Below are positions 19,118 through 29,319 of a stretch of DNA of 64,000 nucleotides, piece after piece. The translations under genes and the position numbers were made by a program. The stretch comes from Didymella arachidicola (lineage: Eukaryota; Ascomycota; Dothideomycetes; Pleosporales; Didymellaceae), in assembly GCA_016630955.3 (NCBI GenBank), contig CM050002.1, positions 372,001 to 436,000 on the forward strand, read 5' to 3'. The first letter of the stretch is position 1; each line of letters begins with the position of its first letter. The notes below the pieces were generated by a model. The model made no database searches, was not told the DNA's origin, and worked only from the letters and a program-made list of their open reading frames with translations.

Positions 19118-20721
19118 ATGTTCTATAATTACACATCCGGTAGATGGCTGTAAGTAGCTAACGAATCTTGACATTCTTGAATTTGATTTGATAGGTCGGT
19201 ATTACCGCAGGTACAACGAGCGTTTGCGTCTCTCTGAAAGGCGACGTAATTTTGACATCCATGAGCTTTATCAGGTTATTGCTAAGTCTGTAGGTCGTTC
19301 TGCTGATAACATTATGACCTTCGCAAAAATTGCTGAAGGTGGTTCATACCGTGTCTTTGAGGCGACTTTTCAAGATAGGATGGATGTGATTGTGCGACTT
19401 CCATACCCTTCTACAATACCTCGAGAATATGGTATTGTTAGTGAGGTCGCTACAATGGATTATCTACGTCTGCATGGCGTTCCAATCCCGAGAGTCTTCG
19501 ACTGGAGTTCATCGACGGACAATCCAGTCCGGTCTGAATACATCATCATGGAAAAGGTCCAGGGCAAGGAATTGGAACACACTTGGTACACGATGACGAC
19601 GAAAGCGAGAATGGCTATCGTGGAGAAAATTGTCGACATCGAAAGTATGCTATTTTCGATACGATTCCCCGCCAGTGGCAGCATATACTTCAAAGACTCT
19701 GTGGGTACACAAATTACGACAATCGACCTCCCCTTGACTGGCAAAGCGGATAAATTTTGCATTGGGCCTTCCACTGAGTTTCTTTGGTGGGATCAAAGGC
19801 GAGACGAACTGGACGTCAATCGAGGGCCTTGTAAGAAACCCATACTCTGTATCCCATTCGCTCTTGGCTAACCTGACGAATGCAGGGGCGACGCCCAAGG
19901 AAGTGTTAGAGGCAGTTGGCTACAGAGAGTTGGCCTGGTTACAAAAATGCGGCAAGCGACGTTTCCCCAGTGAACCGCTCCACAGAGAATTCTATGGTCA
20001 TCAAAAAGTCGACCCGCAGGTGCAAGTAGGCATCTTGAGGGAATATCTCAAGGTCGCTGCACGCATCATTCCCGAAGACCCGGAATTGTGTCAACCTACG
20101 ATCCGTCACCCAGATCTCTCACCGAGCAACGTCTTCGTTTCTGACTCTGGCGACATTACAGGAGTGATCGACTGGCAACATAGCATCATACTCCCGATGT
20201 TTCTGCAAGCCAAGATCCCCAAGCATTTTCAAAACTATGGAGATGACGATTCAGAAAATGTCCGGCGTCCAAAATTGCCTGCGAACTTTGATCTTTTGGA
20301 GGAGAGCGAGAAGGTAAATGAGCTAGAGCTCTATCGCCGACGACAGCTCCACTATTTCTACCTGGGATTCACCAGTACCAAGAACAAGCCCCATTTTCAT
20401 GCAATGGGCAAACATGACCTTATTGTACGAAATCGACTTTATGACACGGCTGGCAGACCATGGGAGGGCGACAACACATCTCTCAAAGCGGAACTAGTTC
20501 AGATATCGACTTACTGGCCCGGTAATACTACTTCATCAATGAAAGAAGCTGAATTCCCGGTCAAATATCCTGACGCAGATGTCACAAATTGTCTCAACAT
20601 CGACGCAAAGCAGAAGAATATGGATGCACAAATGCAGCAATTGCGCGACTTCATTGGAGTCAACATTGACGGATGGGTACCGACGGAATCCTTTGAAGAG
20701 GCGCGCGAGAAAGAACGATAA
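19118..20721 (+). CDS. Aim9-like phosphotransferase (APH/kinase fold), C-terminus cut by a premature stop
   Basis: The gene has three exons: 19118-19139, 19195-19830 and 19886-20721, with two 55-nt GT-AG introns. The start MFYNYTSG-RYYRRYNERLRL fits the family. The protein is an aminoglycoside-phosphotransferase-like kinase related to the fungal Aim9 group. It has a nucleotide-binding N-lobe (KIAEGGSYRVF, SEVATMDYL), a Brenner motif HPDLSPSNVFV and a metal-binding Asp in GVIDWQHS. The substrate is unknown. The frame stops at TAA 20,719-20,721 after EEAREKER. The next 31 codons stay open in frame (IKQQMLEAAETEDERKEL through NDHWPFQDHDELD) to a TAG at 20,815-20,817. That is the conserved family tail, so the TAA looks like a recent nonsense change or an assembly error. 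Confidence 0.82.
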
Positions 20722-20817
20722 ATCAAACAGCAAATGCTGGAAGCCGCAGAGACGGAAGACGAGCGGAAAGAGTTGAATGATCATTGGCCCTTTCAGGATC
20801 ACGATGAGTTGGATTAG

Positions 20818-21312
20818 AGTGGCTCAAGGTCGATGTCATGGTACCATATGTTGTCAGTATTGCTGTCATCCGACTGACACGAATGCAGTTTTCCAGATGC
20901 CTTGCGGTAATATCAGAATTGCAGAATCCCACAATGGCGTAGAAAAGATGAGTCGGTCACACTTCATACAACAAGGGCGAATGTTGGTCTTTCGCGGTGG
21001 ACTGGGAAGTTTCATTAACATCGTCTTAGGCGCTTTACTAGCCAAGACAAACAAGACACAGGGGAACACCCTAATTGTCTTTTGATGTAGCGTTCTCTAA
21101 GCACAACGCTTCTTACCAGCCGGCCACGCTTACCGTTGCGTCCGCGGTGAGCTCTTGGAACGCAATACTATAGGCAGAGATATTTTGACTTCAGTACAGT
21201 TCTGTTTTTTGCAAAGTGGGCTGGGGAAAGAGAGCAGATCTCTTAATCTGGGGTTATAGTGTGGCTAAATCATCCACATCCTCGTCAGCAAGCGTAGCCG
21301 CAGGCTGCAATA
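20818..21312. other. Intergenic, no gene seen
   Basis: Small open frames exist on both strands but none shows recognisable protein features. The tract separates the Aim9-like gene from tRNA-Tyr. Confidence 0.5.
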
Positions 21313-21400
21313 CTCCGCTTGGTGTAGTTGGTTTATCACGTTCGACTGTAATAGCTTCGTTGTTATCGAAAGGTCCCTAGTTCGATTCTGGGAGCGGAGA
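21313..21400 (+). tRNA. tRNA-Tyr (anticodon GTA) with a 13-nt intron
   Basis: The acceptor arms CTCCGCT (21,313-21,319) and AGCGGAG (21,393-21,399) pair perfectly and start with the C1-G72 pair typical of eukaryotic tRNA-Tyr; A at 21,400 is the discriminator. The anticodon stem is TTCGA/TCGAA. The anticodon GTA is at 21,348-21,350. An intron (TAGCTTCGTTGTT, 21,352-21,364) sits one base after the anticodon, the usual site. The T arm is CCTAG-TTCGATT-CTGGG. Mature length before CCA is 75 nt. Confidence 0.93.
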
Positions 21401-21643
21401 AAACCATTCTTTTTATTGGGACGCGACCCATAACTGTGTATGATGTGGGCGTAAAGATTTTTGCTGTTGAGTGGGGCTTGTGGGACACGTACAGATTGTT
21501 GGACAATGGGTGATCAGAGGGCAGAATAATACTCGATTTTGCGAGAATTAGGCCTTCGTATCAGCAATAATGTGCGTTGACAATTGATTGATATATATAT
21601 GCAATTTATCTTGCCCTAACCTAGACTTTTCTAAGAAACTTAT

Positions 21644-23297
21644 CTAATACACGTAAAATACCCTCGTCTCCGGATTGCTCTGTCTCATCTTCTTGTTCTT
21701 GTGCTGTAGACTAATCCTCATAACCCAGACTGCCGCAATAGCTACGGCCGAGAATGAGATGCTTGCCATCCATGCCTTTAAGAAGCGTGGATTATCCGTG
21801 CTGGGCCACAGATACGGTGTGTACACACTGCTCATGTTACCGAGGGAGTTGCAGAGCGCAAGCGCAACCGCCTTCTTCTCGGGCGTCTGGCCAAGGGTCA
21901 CGCTGGTCCACCCAAGCATGATATTGTTGATACCGAAGGAGAATGTGACAAAGATGAAGATTGCAACGAAGCGGGCGGGAACATTGGTAGTGACGGCGGG
22001 AACGATGAAACCAGCGATAATGATGAACTTGCAGATGGTAATGTGCCAGGTGCGCTCGTTGTAGCGTCCGGAAGTGTACGACATAACGATCGCCATTGCT
22101 GCGGCCAGCAGGTAAGGCGGGCATGTGAGCGCAAGCGTGACCGTGGTGCTGTAGCCGAGAGTCTTGACCACGGTGGGCAGGAAGGATTGAAAGCTAACCG
22201 AGGAAATATGCGTGTTGTACATGAGGCAAAAGACCCAGGTGCGCCAGTCGGCAAGAGCCTGACGTAGACCGACCCAGACACTGGTTGCTTCCTCAAGCTG
22301 AGTTGTATCGGCCGCGATGCGCTTGTGAGCGAGCTGGCGTTCGGTTTCGCTGAGCCAGCGGGTCTGAAGTGGGTGATCAGGAAGCACGAAGAATGACATG
22401 CAGGCGACTCCGATAGACAATGCACCCTGAATCAGGAACAGCCTGGTTTGTATAGGTAAGCAAGCGTACTATTGCACCATGAGGTTGAATTTACCAGCGC
22501 CAGCCCGCGAGACCATGGGTGCCATCAAGTCCAGCAAAGACACCGGCAGCAATCAAGCCAGCAAAACTAGATGCAATCATGTTACCGGTGTAGAAGATAG
22601 CCATGCGGGTCGCTATCTCCTTTTTGGTGTAGTAGAGCGAAAGGAGGAAGAGAGCACCAGGATAAAACTGTCGAACTAATCAATACACATCCCTTGTAAC
22701 AGCAGTCATCTGTACTTACTGGGGCTTCCGTCACACCAAGCAAGAAACGACAGGCCAGCATACCACCGAAGTCATTAGCCTTGAAGGTCAATAGGCAGAC
22801 GACCGACCAAGCCATGCAAAAGCCGCCCAAGTACCACGAGGGGCGTACGCGGTTGAGGATCATGTTGGACGGAATTTGTCCGGCGATGTAGCCTACGAAC
22901 AAGATCGAGATCAATGTATTGTACTGTGTGCCCTTGAGACCTAGGTCCTTGTCCAGCGAGTTAAGTTTTGCGTTGACAAGAGCGTTACGGTCCAAGAAAT
23001 TGAAGAAGTACATGATCCAGAGCATAGGCTGTTGCTCCATGTCAGCGTCTGTAAGCCTCGGTACTACCTATTGATACTTACAAGAATGGTACGATCGAGT
23101 TTCTTCACGAGAGCGATTTCTTCGGGATTGGTCTTGCTTCGAGCACCGAACGCGTCAAGCTTCGCATCTTGCTCGACCTTAGCCAGAGAAAGGTCTTCTT
23201 GGGTGTCGACACGTTCGACATAGTTTGTGTCTGCGATATCCCTCTTCTCGTCGGGAGTGATTACGCCGTGCGCTGGAGCATGGTTGATGATAGCCAT
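21644..23297 (-). CDS. MFS transporter of the allantoate permease (anion:cation symporter) family
   Basis: The 500-residue protein is coded in four exons on the minus strand: 23297-23082, 23034-22720, 22667-22495 and 22442-21644, with introns of 47-52 nt. The first intron contains the branch sequence CTGAC close to its acceptor. The N-terminus is hydrophilic (about 70 residues). Then come about 12 membrane segments, the first in PMLWIMYFFNFLDRNAL with the family pattern DRNALVNAKL, followed by LISILFVGYIAGQIPSNM. The cytosolic loop is LPDHPLQTRWLSETERQLA. This matches Dal5/Tna1-type carriers, which take up anionic metabolites such as allantoate, nicotinate or biotin across the plasma membrane. 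The actual substrate cannot be told. Confidence 0.9.
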
Positions 23298-24236
23298 GAT
23301 TTCCTGCTATGACAGAGACTGGGGTTTACGACAGAGGCCGGTTAAGATATGGGTTAGATGCTGTTCAGAGTGGGCTCACTATCTTATAGAAGTTCGGTCA
23401 TCTGCCATCTCAATTCAAACTTGTTTCCAAGGATGGCCGAGACGAAGCTGTCCATCCTTAGGCTCTTCGCCCGGGATAGTGGCTTAAGATGTCTTGGTGT
23501 TGAGTCGGATACCGCAGGACTATACCTTATTGATATTAGATACCTCGTGCCACCCCAGACAATCCCCCGCATACCAAGGACCGACCCCACGCTTCCCCGG
23601 ACTGTGCTCCTAGATCAATGGATTATCCAGAATAATGCAAAGTGCCCAATCACCACTCTGATTCAGTCTTACAGCTGCAGTGGTCGGCAGAGACGCTGAA
23701 CACGGTCTCACACCGATGCTGGTGATGCCCAGCGAAACTCCCCGTTGCGTTGAGGTCGAGCCACTTGTATGTCTAGCGGAGGTCTTGGCCTACGGCAGTC
23801 CCATGCGGTCTCCGGGTGGACTCCAGGGCTCACGTCTGGGCCCTACACATTCCAGGGCCTATCCAATTAGAGCGCTGCGCAGTTTGGGTCCGTCTGTCCT
23901 TGCAGCACTGCCCTCGTAACGCGGCACGTGGGCAGACCGTGGGGTGCACAAAGGAACCAAAACTCGAGCCGGCATTGCATCATCGATTGTGGCGAATTTT
24001 GAGCCATGACAAAGAGGCTAGTAAAGCCTAGCTGAGGCGAAAACAAGATGAACGGGGGGAAAGGAGTGGTGGCTAGGCCGATGCGGGAGGATACCTGACG
24101 AACGTACGATTAGAGAAGGATGATGCGTAGAGCAAAGGCCGCCGTTGGAGCTGCGGCTTCGGTTTCGCAAGACGGCGTTGGGGAGAAACGAGTTCTTGAT
24201 TCGAGCTGCCATTGTACGCTAACGAGCAGGTGCGCT
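23298..24236. other. Intergenic (939 bp), no gene seen
   Basis: This tract holds the promoter side of the transporter gene and the 3' side of the ATPase gene. Small frames show no recognisable domain. Confidence 0.5.
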
Positions 24237-25910
24237 TCACGCGACCACCTCATGAACGCCAGCTCGTGGATCCGAGATCTTTGCGCAGTATGTTTGTACC
24301 GGTACAATGCCGCCACTCCTGTCGGGTGCCGCTCTCCAGCTCACCTCCCTTGTTCTTGCCAAGCTCTCGAGTTCGTCCAGCCTGTTCAGCGTAGCCTTCA
24401 AATGCTCTTCGAAGCCCTCCTCATTGCAGATCTCGCGGAAAGCGTTTTGCATGGGCACTGAATCTGCACGCACCATGCCCCATGCATCAATATGGATGAC
24501 GTTGATGTGGTCGAACGGCCTCACGAAGTCGGCACGTGTGATGATCTGGCGGGCTTCGTGAAGAGGAATTTCAGGGAGCACGCCATTTCGATCGGCACGC
24601 TCTTTCTCGCGGATCACAAGAGCCCGGGCTAGCACAATGGCTGCGGCACAGAACTTCTGCTCTGCTTCAACATCATCGTCCATCGAGTCACCAAGAATCC
24701 AGCACTGGTTCAAGAACCATGACTTCTCTCGTCTGTTGATATTCGCGCATATTTGCAGCATGTCGTTCGACTTTGCGACTTGGTTTAGAAAGATGAGTCT
24801 GCCGCCAACCTTTGCAAAGACCTCCTCGAGTATGCTTTGCGGTACGTGCTCGCCATGGTATTTGGCACGGTACTTTCTGAGGGAGTCGATGACGAGATCT
24901 TTGCGAACGTCGCGAATGTTCATGACATGCATGTTGGTGGCATGCGGTATCAATCGCTCCAGCGTCCAGTGCTCGTCTGAGGTAAAGACAACTGTGACTA
25001 GCTCGTTAGTTGACCAGATCTCCGCTCGTTGCTGGAGAATTTCTAATAGGTCGCGTCCTTGATCATCATCTTTGCAGAGGTGGATATTGTTGATGACCAT
25101 AAGCAGAGGCTTGCCGCGGCGCTTCCTCATCGAGAGGGCGACTTTCTCCAGCTGGTTCAGCGCTCGCTCGATGTCAAGGAGCGGCGTGCTGTCTCGTGGT
25201 CCCCTGATACTGAATAGCCCTCCGATGTAGTCTTCGTGAAACTCATAGTCGATCGCTTTGCCCAGGCGCGTCCTGAAGACCTCCAGCTCGCTGTGAGCCT
25301 CGAGCATGGCGACACCGTCTCCGTGTACATTGCGCATAGCTTCGATGAGTAGGGCTCTCTTGCCCGTACCTCTCTCGCCGATGATGAGATAGTACTTGCC
25401 ACGTGTTTTGCCGCTCACAATGTCGTTGATCTGGGCCTGCTCGTCTCTCGGCACCCAGAATTCCTTTTCGACAATCTCCTGGATCTTGTCTGGCTCCGCA
25501 CCATAGGCAATGCGGCCCAATGCAACACGCTCCTGGGAGCTGTAGCCTTTCGAGAAGGCATTCTCAATCTTGTTCCGGACGGTCCTCTTGTAGAACAGGC
25601 TGTACCCATAGCCGCCAAGAGCGAGGCCGAGTAAAGATATCAAGGCCACAGTGCTGCCCTCAAGGACGCTGCGTGCGAACTTGCTGCGCTCTTGGTTGCT
25701 GTGAGCGTCATCCTCGGCTTTGGGGGCGTGCTCAGTCGGTCGCTCAGCGGTCGTGGTGGGGGGGAGCTGGCGAAGCAGCGAGGGCTGGAACCGGGCAGGG
25801 CGCCTACCGAAGGGCAGCAGCAGCCATCCAGGACCTAGTCAAGTCAACAACGCATTGGAAGGGCACAAAAAAGACCTACCTCGCCGAAGACCTCTGATCA
25901 GACGTGCCAT
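24237..25910 (-). CDS. Mitochondrial-type AAA ATPase with fungal C-terminal winged helix
   Basis: I propose two exons, 25910-25876 and 25803-24237, giving 533 residues. The N-terminus MARLIRGLRRGRRPARF is an Arg-rich presequence, then a transmembrane segment TVALISLLGLALGGYGYSLF. The P-loop is GERGTGKRA. The Walker B strand LLMVINNIH lacks the usual acidic end. A C-terminal winged-helix-like region follows (ARQIITRADFVRPFDHINVI). Family members are fungal P-loop proteins thought to sit in mitochondrial membranes; their role is poorly known. The intron donor is uncertain: GTAGGT is the better splice site but breaks the frame, while GTCTTT four bases on keeps it. A shorter start at a GTG within the membrane segment is unlikely. 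Confidence 0.75.
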
Positions 25911-26627
25911 TTGTGAGTGCGCACTCACACTGGCAAGCTGGCAAGTCTAACGCGTCGTCACATTATGCAGCAGCTCACCGCCGAGCGAGCTTGCGTTAGC
26001 TAAGCTTCACGCATTGCCGTCTTTTCCGTCCTCGAGCAAGCATCTTGTCATTGTCAAGGGGAGAGAAGCGTGGCTCCGCAGAAGCACAGCTTCGGTCACC
26101 TTAACCTCACACAAGGAGGCGTTGTCGAGTCTGCAGCTGGACGCGCCCATGGCGTTTAGGGGTGGCTTGCACTAATATCGGACCCTGAATCCGTGATGTG
26201 GCACTGTGGCTAGCGGCCCTCCGAATACCGGTAGGCAGCCTTCTGAAGAGAACGAACGCAACCAAGGGCGCTCGTGGGACGTTCCTGCCGCCACCAGCCT
26301 TCAAAGTTCAAATCACAAACGGAGAGAGCCAGAGCCGGAGAACACGCAAGTCTGTGGGGTGACTAGCACGCAGAGTGGGGAGACTTTCCAACGCGACATC
26401 AAAAAGCCAGAAGGCAACGCTCGCCTCTAGCCCAGAATCGCCTAACGCTTGTGTAGATCGCAGAGGGTCCAGCACATGCGCGGTCTTCGGCCACGCCAAG
26501 CTGTCCGTATAGAGCAGGCCAGAGCGCATGATCACCAGGTCTCAGCTTTCGGTGTGAATTCTTCTGTCCTTTGTCTGCCCCTCATGGCATTCGAGTCACC
26601 ATATCTTCAGTCGCAGTTGCGTACACC
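25911..26627. other. Divergent intergenic region between the ATPase and ferroportin genes
   Basis: The 717-bp stretch separates two divergently transcribed genes and should hold both promoters and the ferroportin 5' leader. I saw no coding sequence with family features. Confidence 0.5.
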
Positions 26628-28160
26628 ATGAGCTCTATGTCGAGTGCCTCGACGGGCATTGCGCCAATCGACTCCAGTCAGTACCCCGCTGGACGGCCAC
26701 CTCTGAACAAATCTCCGAAAGCGCTCCTCTACCGTCTCTACGTCTCACACACTCTCTCTACTTGGAATGCGCGAACCTTCGAATTCGGTGCTGTTATTTT
26801 CCTTGCCGCCATCTTTCCTGGGACCTTGTTTTACGCATCTTGTTATGCGCTGTTCAGATCCGCCGTCGCAGCGGCTCTTGGATCCTGGATCGGTGGCCTC
26901 GTTGACACCAAGAATCGTCTCCATATAGTACGCCAAAGCATCGTGTGGCAGAGGATTTCTGTCGCCCTATCGTGCCTTGTTCTGGCTGCACTGCTGGCAG
27001 GCAACCCCCAGAATGGCCTAGTCCTTTACGGGCTTTTCGCCGCAATCGTGGCGCTAGCAGCTGTGGAGAAGCTGGCTTTCGCCGCCAACACCGTAGCTGT
27101 CGAAAGAGATTGGATTATCGTCGTCTCTGACAGTTTGGGTGTCGAGAGACAGGAGCTGAACAGTGTGATGCGCCGAATCGACCTGATTTGCAAGCTCATC
27201 GCGCCCCTTGGCATCGGCCTCTTGGACGGATACTCCACGAAAATCGCCATCTGGATTGTCTTCGGCCAAAACGCGGTTAGTGTGCTTGTCGAATACTTTG
27301 CCATCGCGCACGTCTACTCTGTGATTCCCGAGCTCGGACAAGGGAAAGAGCAAAACGCCACTGAAACACCACGCTCACCAGGTGGCACACCTACCACCAC
27401 GTCACGATCCAAGCTCAACGTTATCAGAGACAACATCCGCCCCTGGAAGAACTACTTCCAAAATCCCGCCTTCCTGGCTTCCTTTTCCTTATCGTTATTG
27501 TATCTCACGGTCCTGAGCTTCGCCTCGCAAATGACCACATATCTCCTGACTCTCGGATTCACCAGTACTCACGTGTCCATCATGCGGCTCGTCGCCGTCA
27601 TCCTCGAGCTGAGCGCCACATGCGCCGCACCACTGCTCATGTCTAGAATCGGGGCAGTACGCTCTGGCCTGTGGTTCATCAACGAGCAGCTTTTCACCAT
27701 TCTCGCTGCTATCAGCTTCTTCGCGGCAACTACCTCCTCCACCAATCTCAAACTCGCCGGTCTCGCACTTGTTGCCGGCGTCTGCCTGTCGCGCTTGGGA
27801 CTCTGGGGGTTTGATCTCTGCGTACAATACCTGGTGCAAGAAGATGCGCCCGAAGCCACACGCGGCTCCTTTAGCGCAATTGAAATGTCGCTGCAGAACT
27901 TCTTCGAGCTGCTGAGCTTTGCCACGACTATGGTATTCTACAGACCTGAGGACTTCAAATACCCGGTGTACATAAGCGCCGGCGCCATCGCGCTCAGTGC
28001 AGCGTGCTTCGCAGGTTTTGTGAGACAAAAGAGAGGGCATTTGCTCCACACGAGCAAATGCCTCAAGCGGGCAGGAAAGAGCGGGAGATATCAGATTCTA
28101 CCGACCATTGAGGAGGAGGTTGAGATGGAAAATAACATGGTCGAAGAACAACACGCGTAG
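26628..28160 (+). CDS. Ferroportin-family (SLC40, FPN1) transporter
   Basis: The 510-residue single-exon protein starts at ATG 26,628 (MSSMSSASTGIAPIDSSQYP). An upstream open extension lacks family features. The core begins with RLYVSHTLSTWNARTFEFGA, the typical SLC40 first helix. About ten to eleven membrane segments follow, including FPGTLFYASCYALF, GSWIGGLVDTKNRL and LNSVMRRIDLICKLIAPLG. A hydrophilic loop (SPGGTPTTTSRSKLN) lies between the two halves. Animal ferroportin exports Fe2+; fungal members are predicted metal exporters of the plasma or vacuolar membrane. The short acidic tail (IEEEVEMENNMVEEQ) has no assigned function. Confidence 0.9.
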   Translation: MSSMSSASTGIAPIDSSQYPAGRPPLNKSPKALLYRLYVSHTLSTWNARTFEFGAVIFLAAIFPGTLFYASCYALFRSAVAAALGSWIGGLVDTKNRLHIVRQSIVWQRISVALSCLVLAALLAGNPQNGLVLYGLFAAIVALAAVEKLAFAANTVAVERDWIIVVSDSLGVERQELNSVMRRIDLICKLIAPLGIGLLDGYSTKIAIWIVFGQNAVSVLVEYFAIAHVYSVIPELGQGKEQNATETPRSPGGTPTTTSRSKLNVIRDNIRPWKNYFQNPAFLASFSLSLLYLTVLSFASQMTTYLLTLGFTSTHVSIMRLVAVILELSATCAAPLLMSRIGAVRSGLWFINEQLFTILAAISFFAATTSSTNLKLAGLALVAGVCLSRLGLWGFDLCVQYLVQEDAPEATRGSFSAIEMSLQNFFELLSFATTMVFYRPEDFKYPVYISAGAIALSAACFAGFVRQKRGHLLHTSKCLKRAGKSGRYQILPTIEEEVEMENNMVEEQHA

Positions 28161-29319
28161 ATAATTTCGATCTCAATCAGTTCCCTTTGCTTTCAAACCT
28201 CAGTCGTTTTTCACCCTAGCGACTTCACTAGCAGCTATGCTTTGCTCTATTTGCGATTGTATTCACACCTCGAAAGAGAATCCTTGGGATCCATTGGCAA
28301 CGCCGCCCCTCAGAGTGTTCGCGCGAAGTAGATACTTTGACTGGACTTCCGGTGCATGTAGACTGTAAAGGCAAGTGACTTTGGTCGTAATTGATGTGGT
28401 CAGCTCGAGAGAATCGACGCACTCTTTTGCTTTGTTACGGAATTAACATAAACACCAACAGTCTGTGTGTTCGTTCCTCTGCTCGCCGTCTTGCTTGCGT
28501 GAAAGCAGGCCGGGCGTTCCCACCCCCCGTTCCAGCACCATGTTCACCAAAATTTCAACCACCTGCTTCATTCGCGTCCAGCGGGAACGGGAGGAAACAG
28601 CCTTTAGCAACGTCACACATGGCGAAATCTCAGTTGAATCCATGACTTCGAGCGCAGTATACCCAACGTCTTTGAGACTTCCCTCGGGCAATTCACCAGC
28701 GTAACCTCAAGCAGTAGCTCATCGTCGCTCAACTACCCAGACTGCGCACTGTCATAGATATGCGACGCAAGCATACACGGCGAGTCCCTGGTCACTGGCC
28801 GCCACCTGTATCCAAGTACTTCTTCGCGTTTCGCCGTAAGGTAAGTTTTCAGAAATCGCCTCTCAACTCGCAGATCCACACGAGAAACTAGCAGGACGGT
28901 AGCTGTGCGGTTGAAGCTGGCGAATCAACCGTTTTCGCTTCGATAGTCACATAGAAAGTGGTGTTTTTTATGCTCTTGTCCACTCCTGTCCGTATTCGAC
29001 ATGACTCTGAGCGCGGCATGCTTGTTGTAGGCAGCCGTATAGCAGTCCGCCATAAGGTCTTCAAAAGCATTGAGGCTCGGGCTGACTGCCCTCGAAAGGC
29101 TCAAAAGATCATAGGCGTCTTTTCACTTTAGTGCTGCGGGGAAACAAAGAGGCACATGGAATAAGGAGATAAGTCGCGTAATTCCTTCTTGGAGAAGTAG
29201 CGGCGCGTTAGATTTGAAGCCCCAGAGCTACAGCTTCTGCGATGTTTTGGCCTGCAAAGCCCGGTTCAAAGACAGCTCGATCGCGCAGCCCGCGCACTGC
29301 TGCACAGTCTGCAGGCCGC
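28161..29319. other. Intergenic (1.16 kb), no gene seen
   Basis: Convergent region between the ferroportin gene and the HET pseudogene. Short frames of 60-90 codons exist on both strands without recognisable features. Confidence 0.5.

Noticed and set aside
21675..22267. Plus-strand open frames over the transporter gene
   Set aside because: They are antisense shadows; the minus strand encodes a spliced MFS protein with family motifs throughout.
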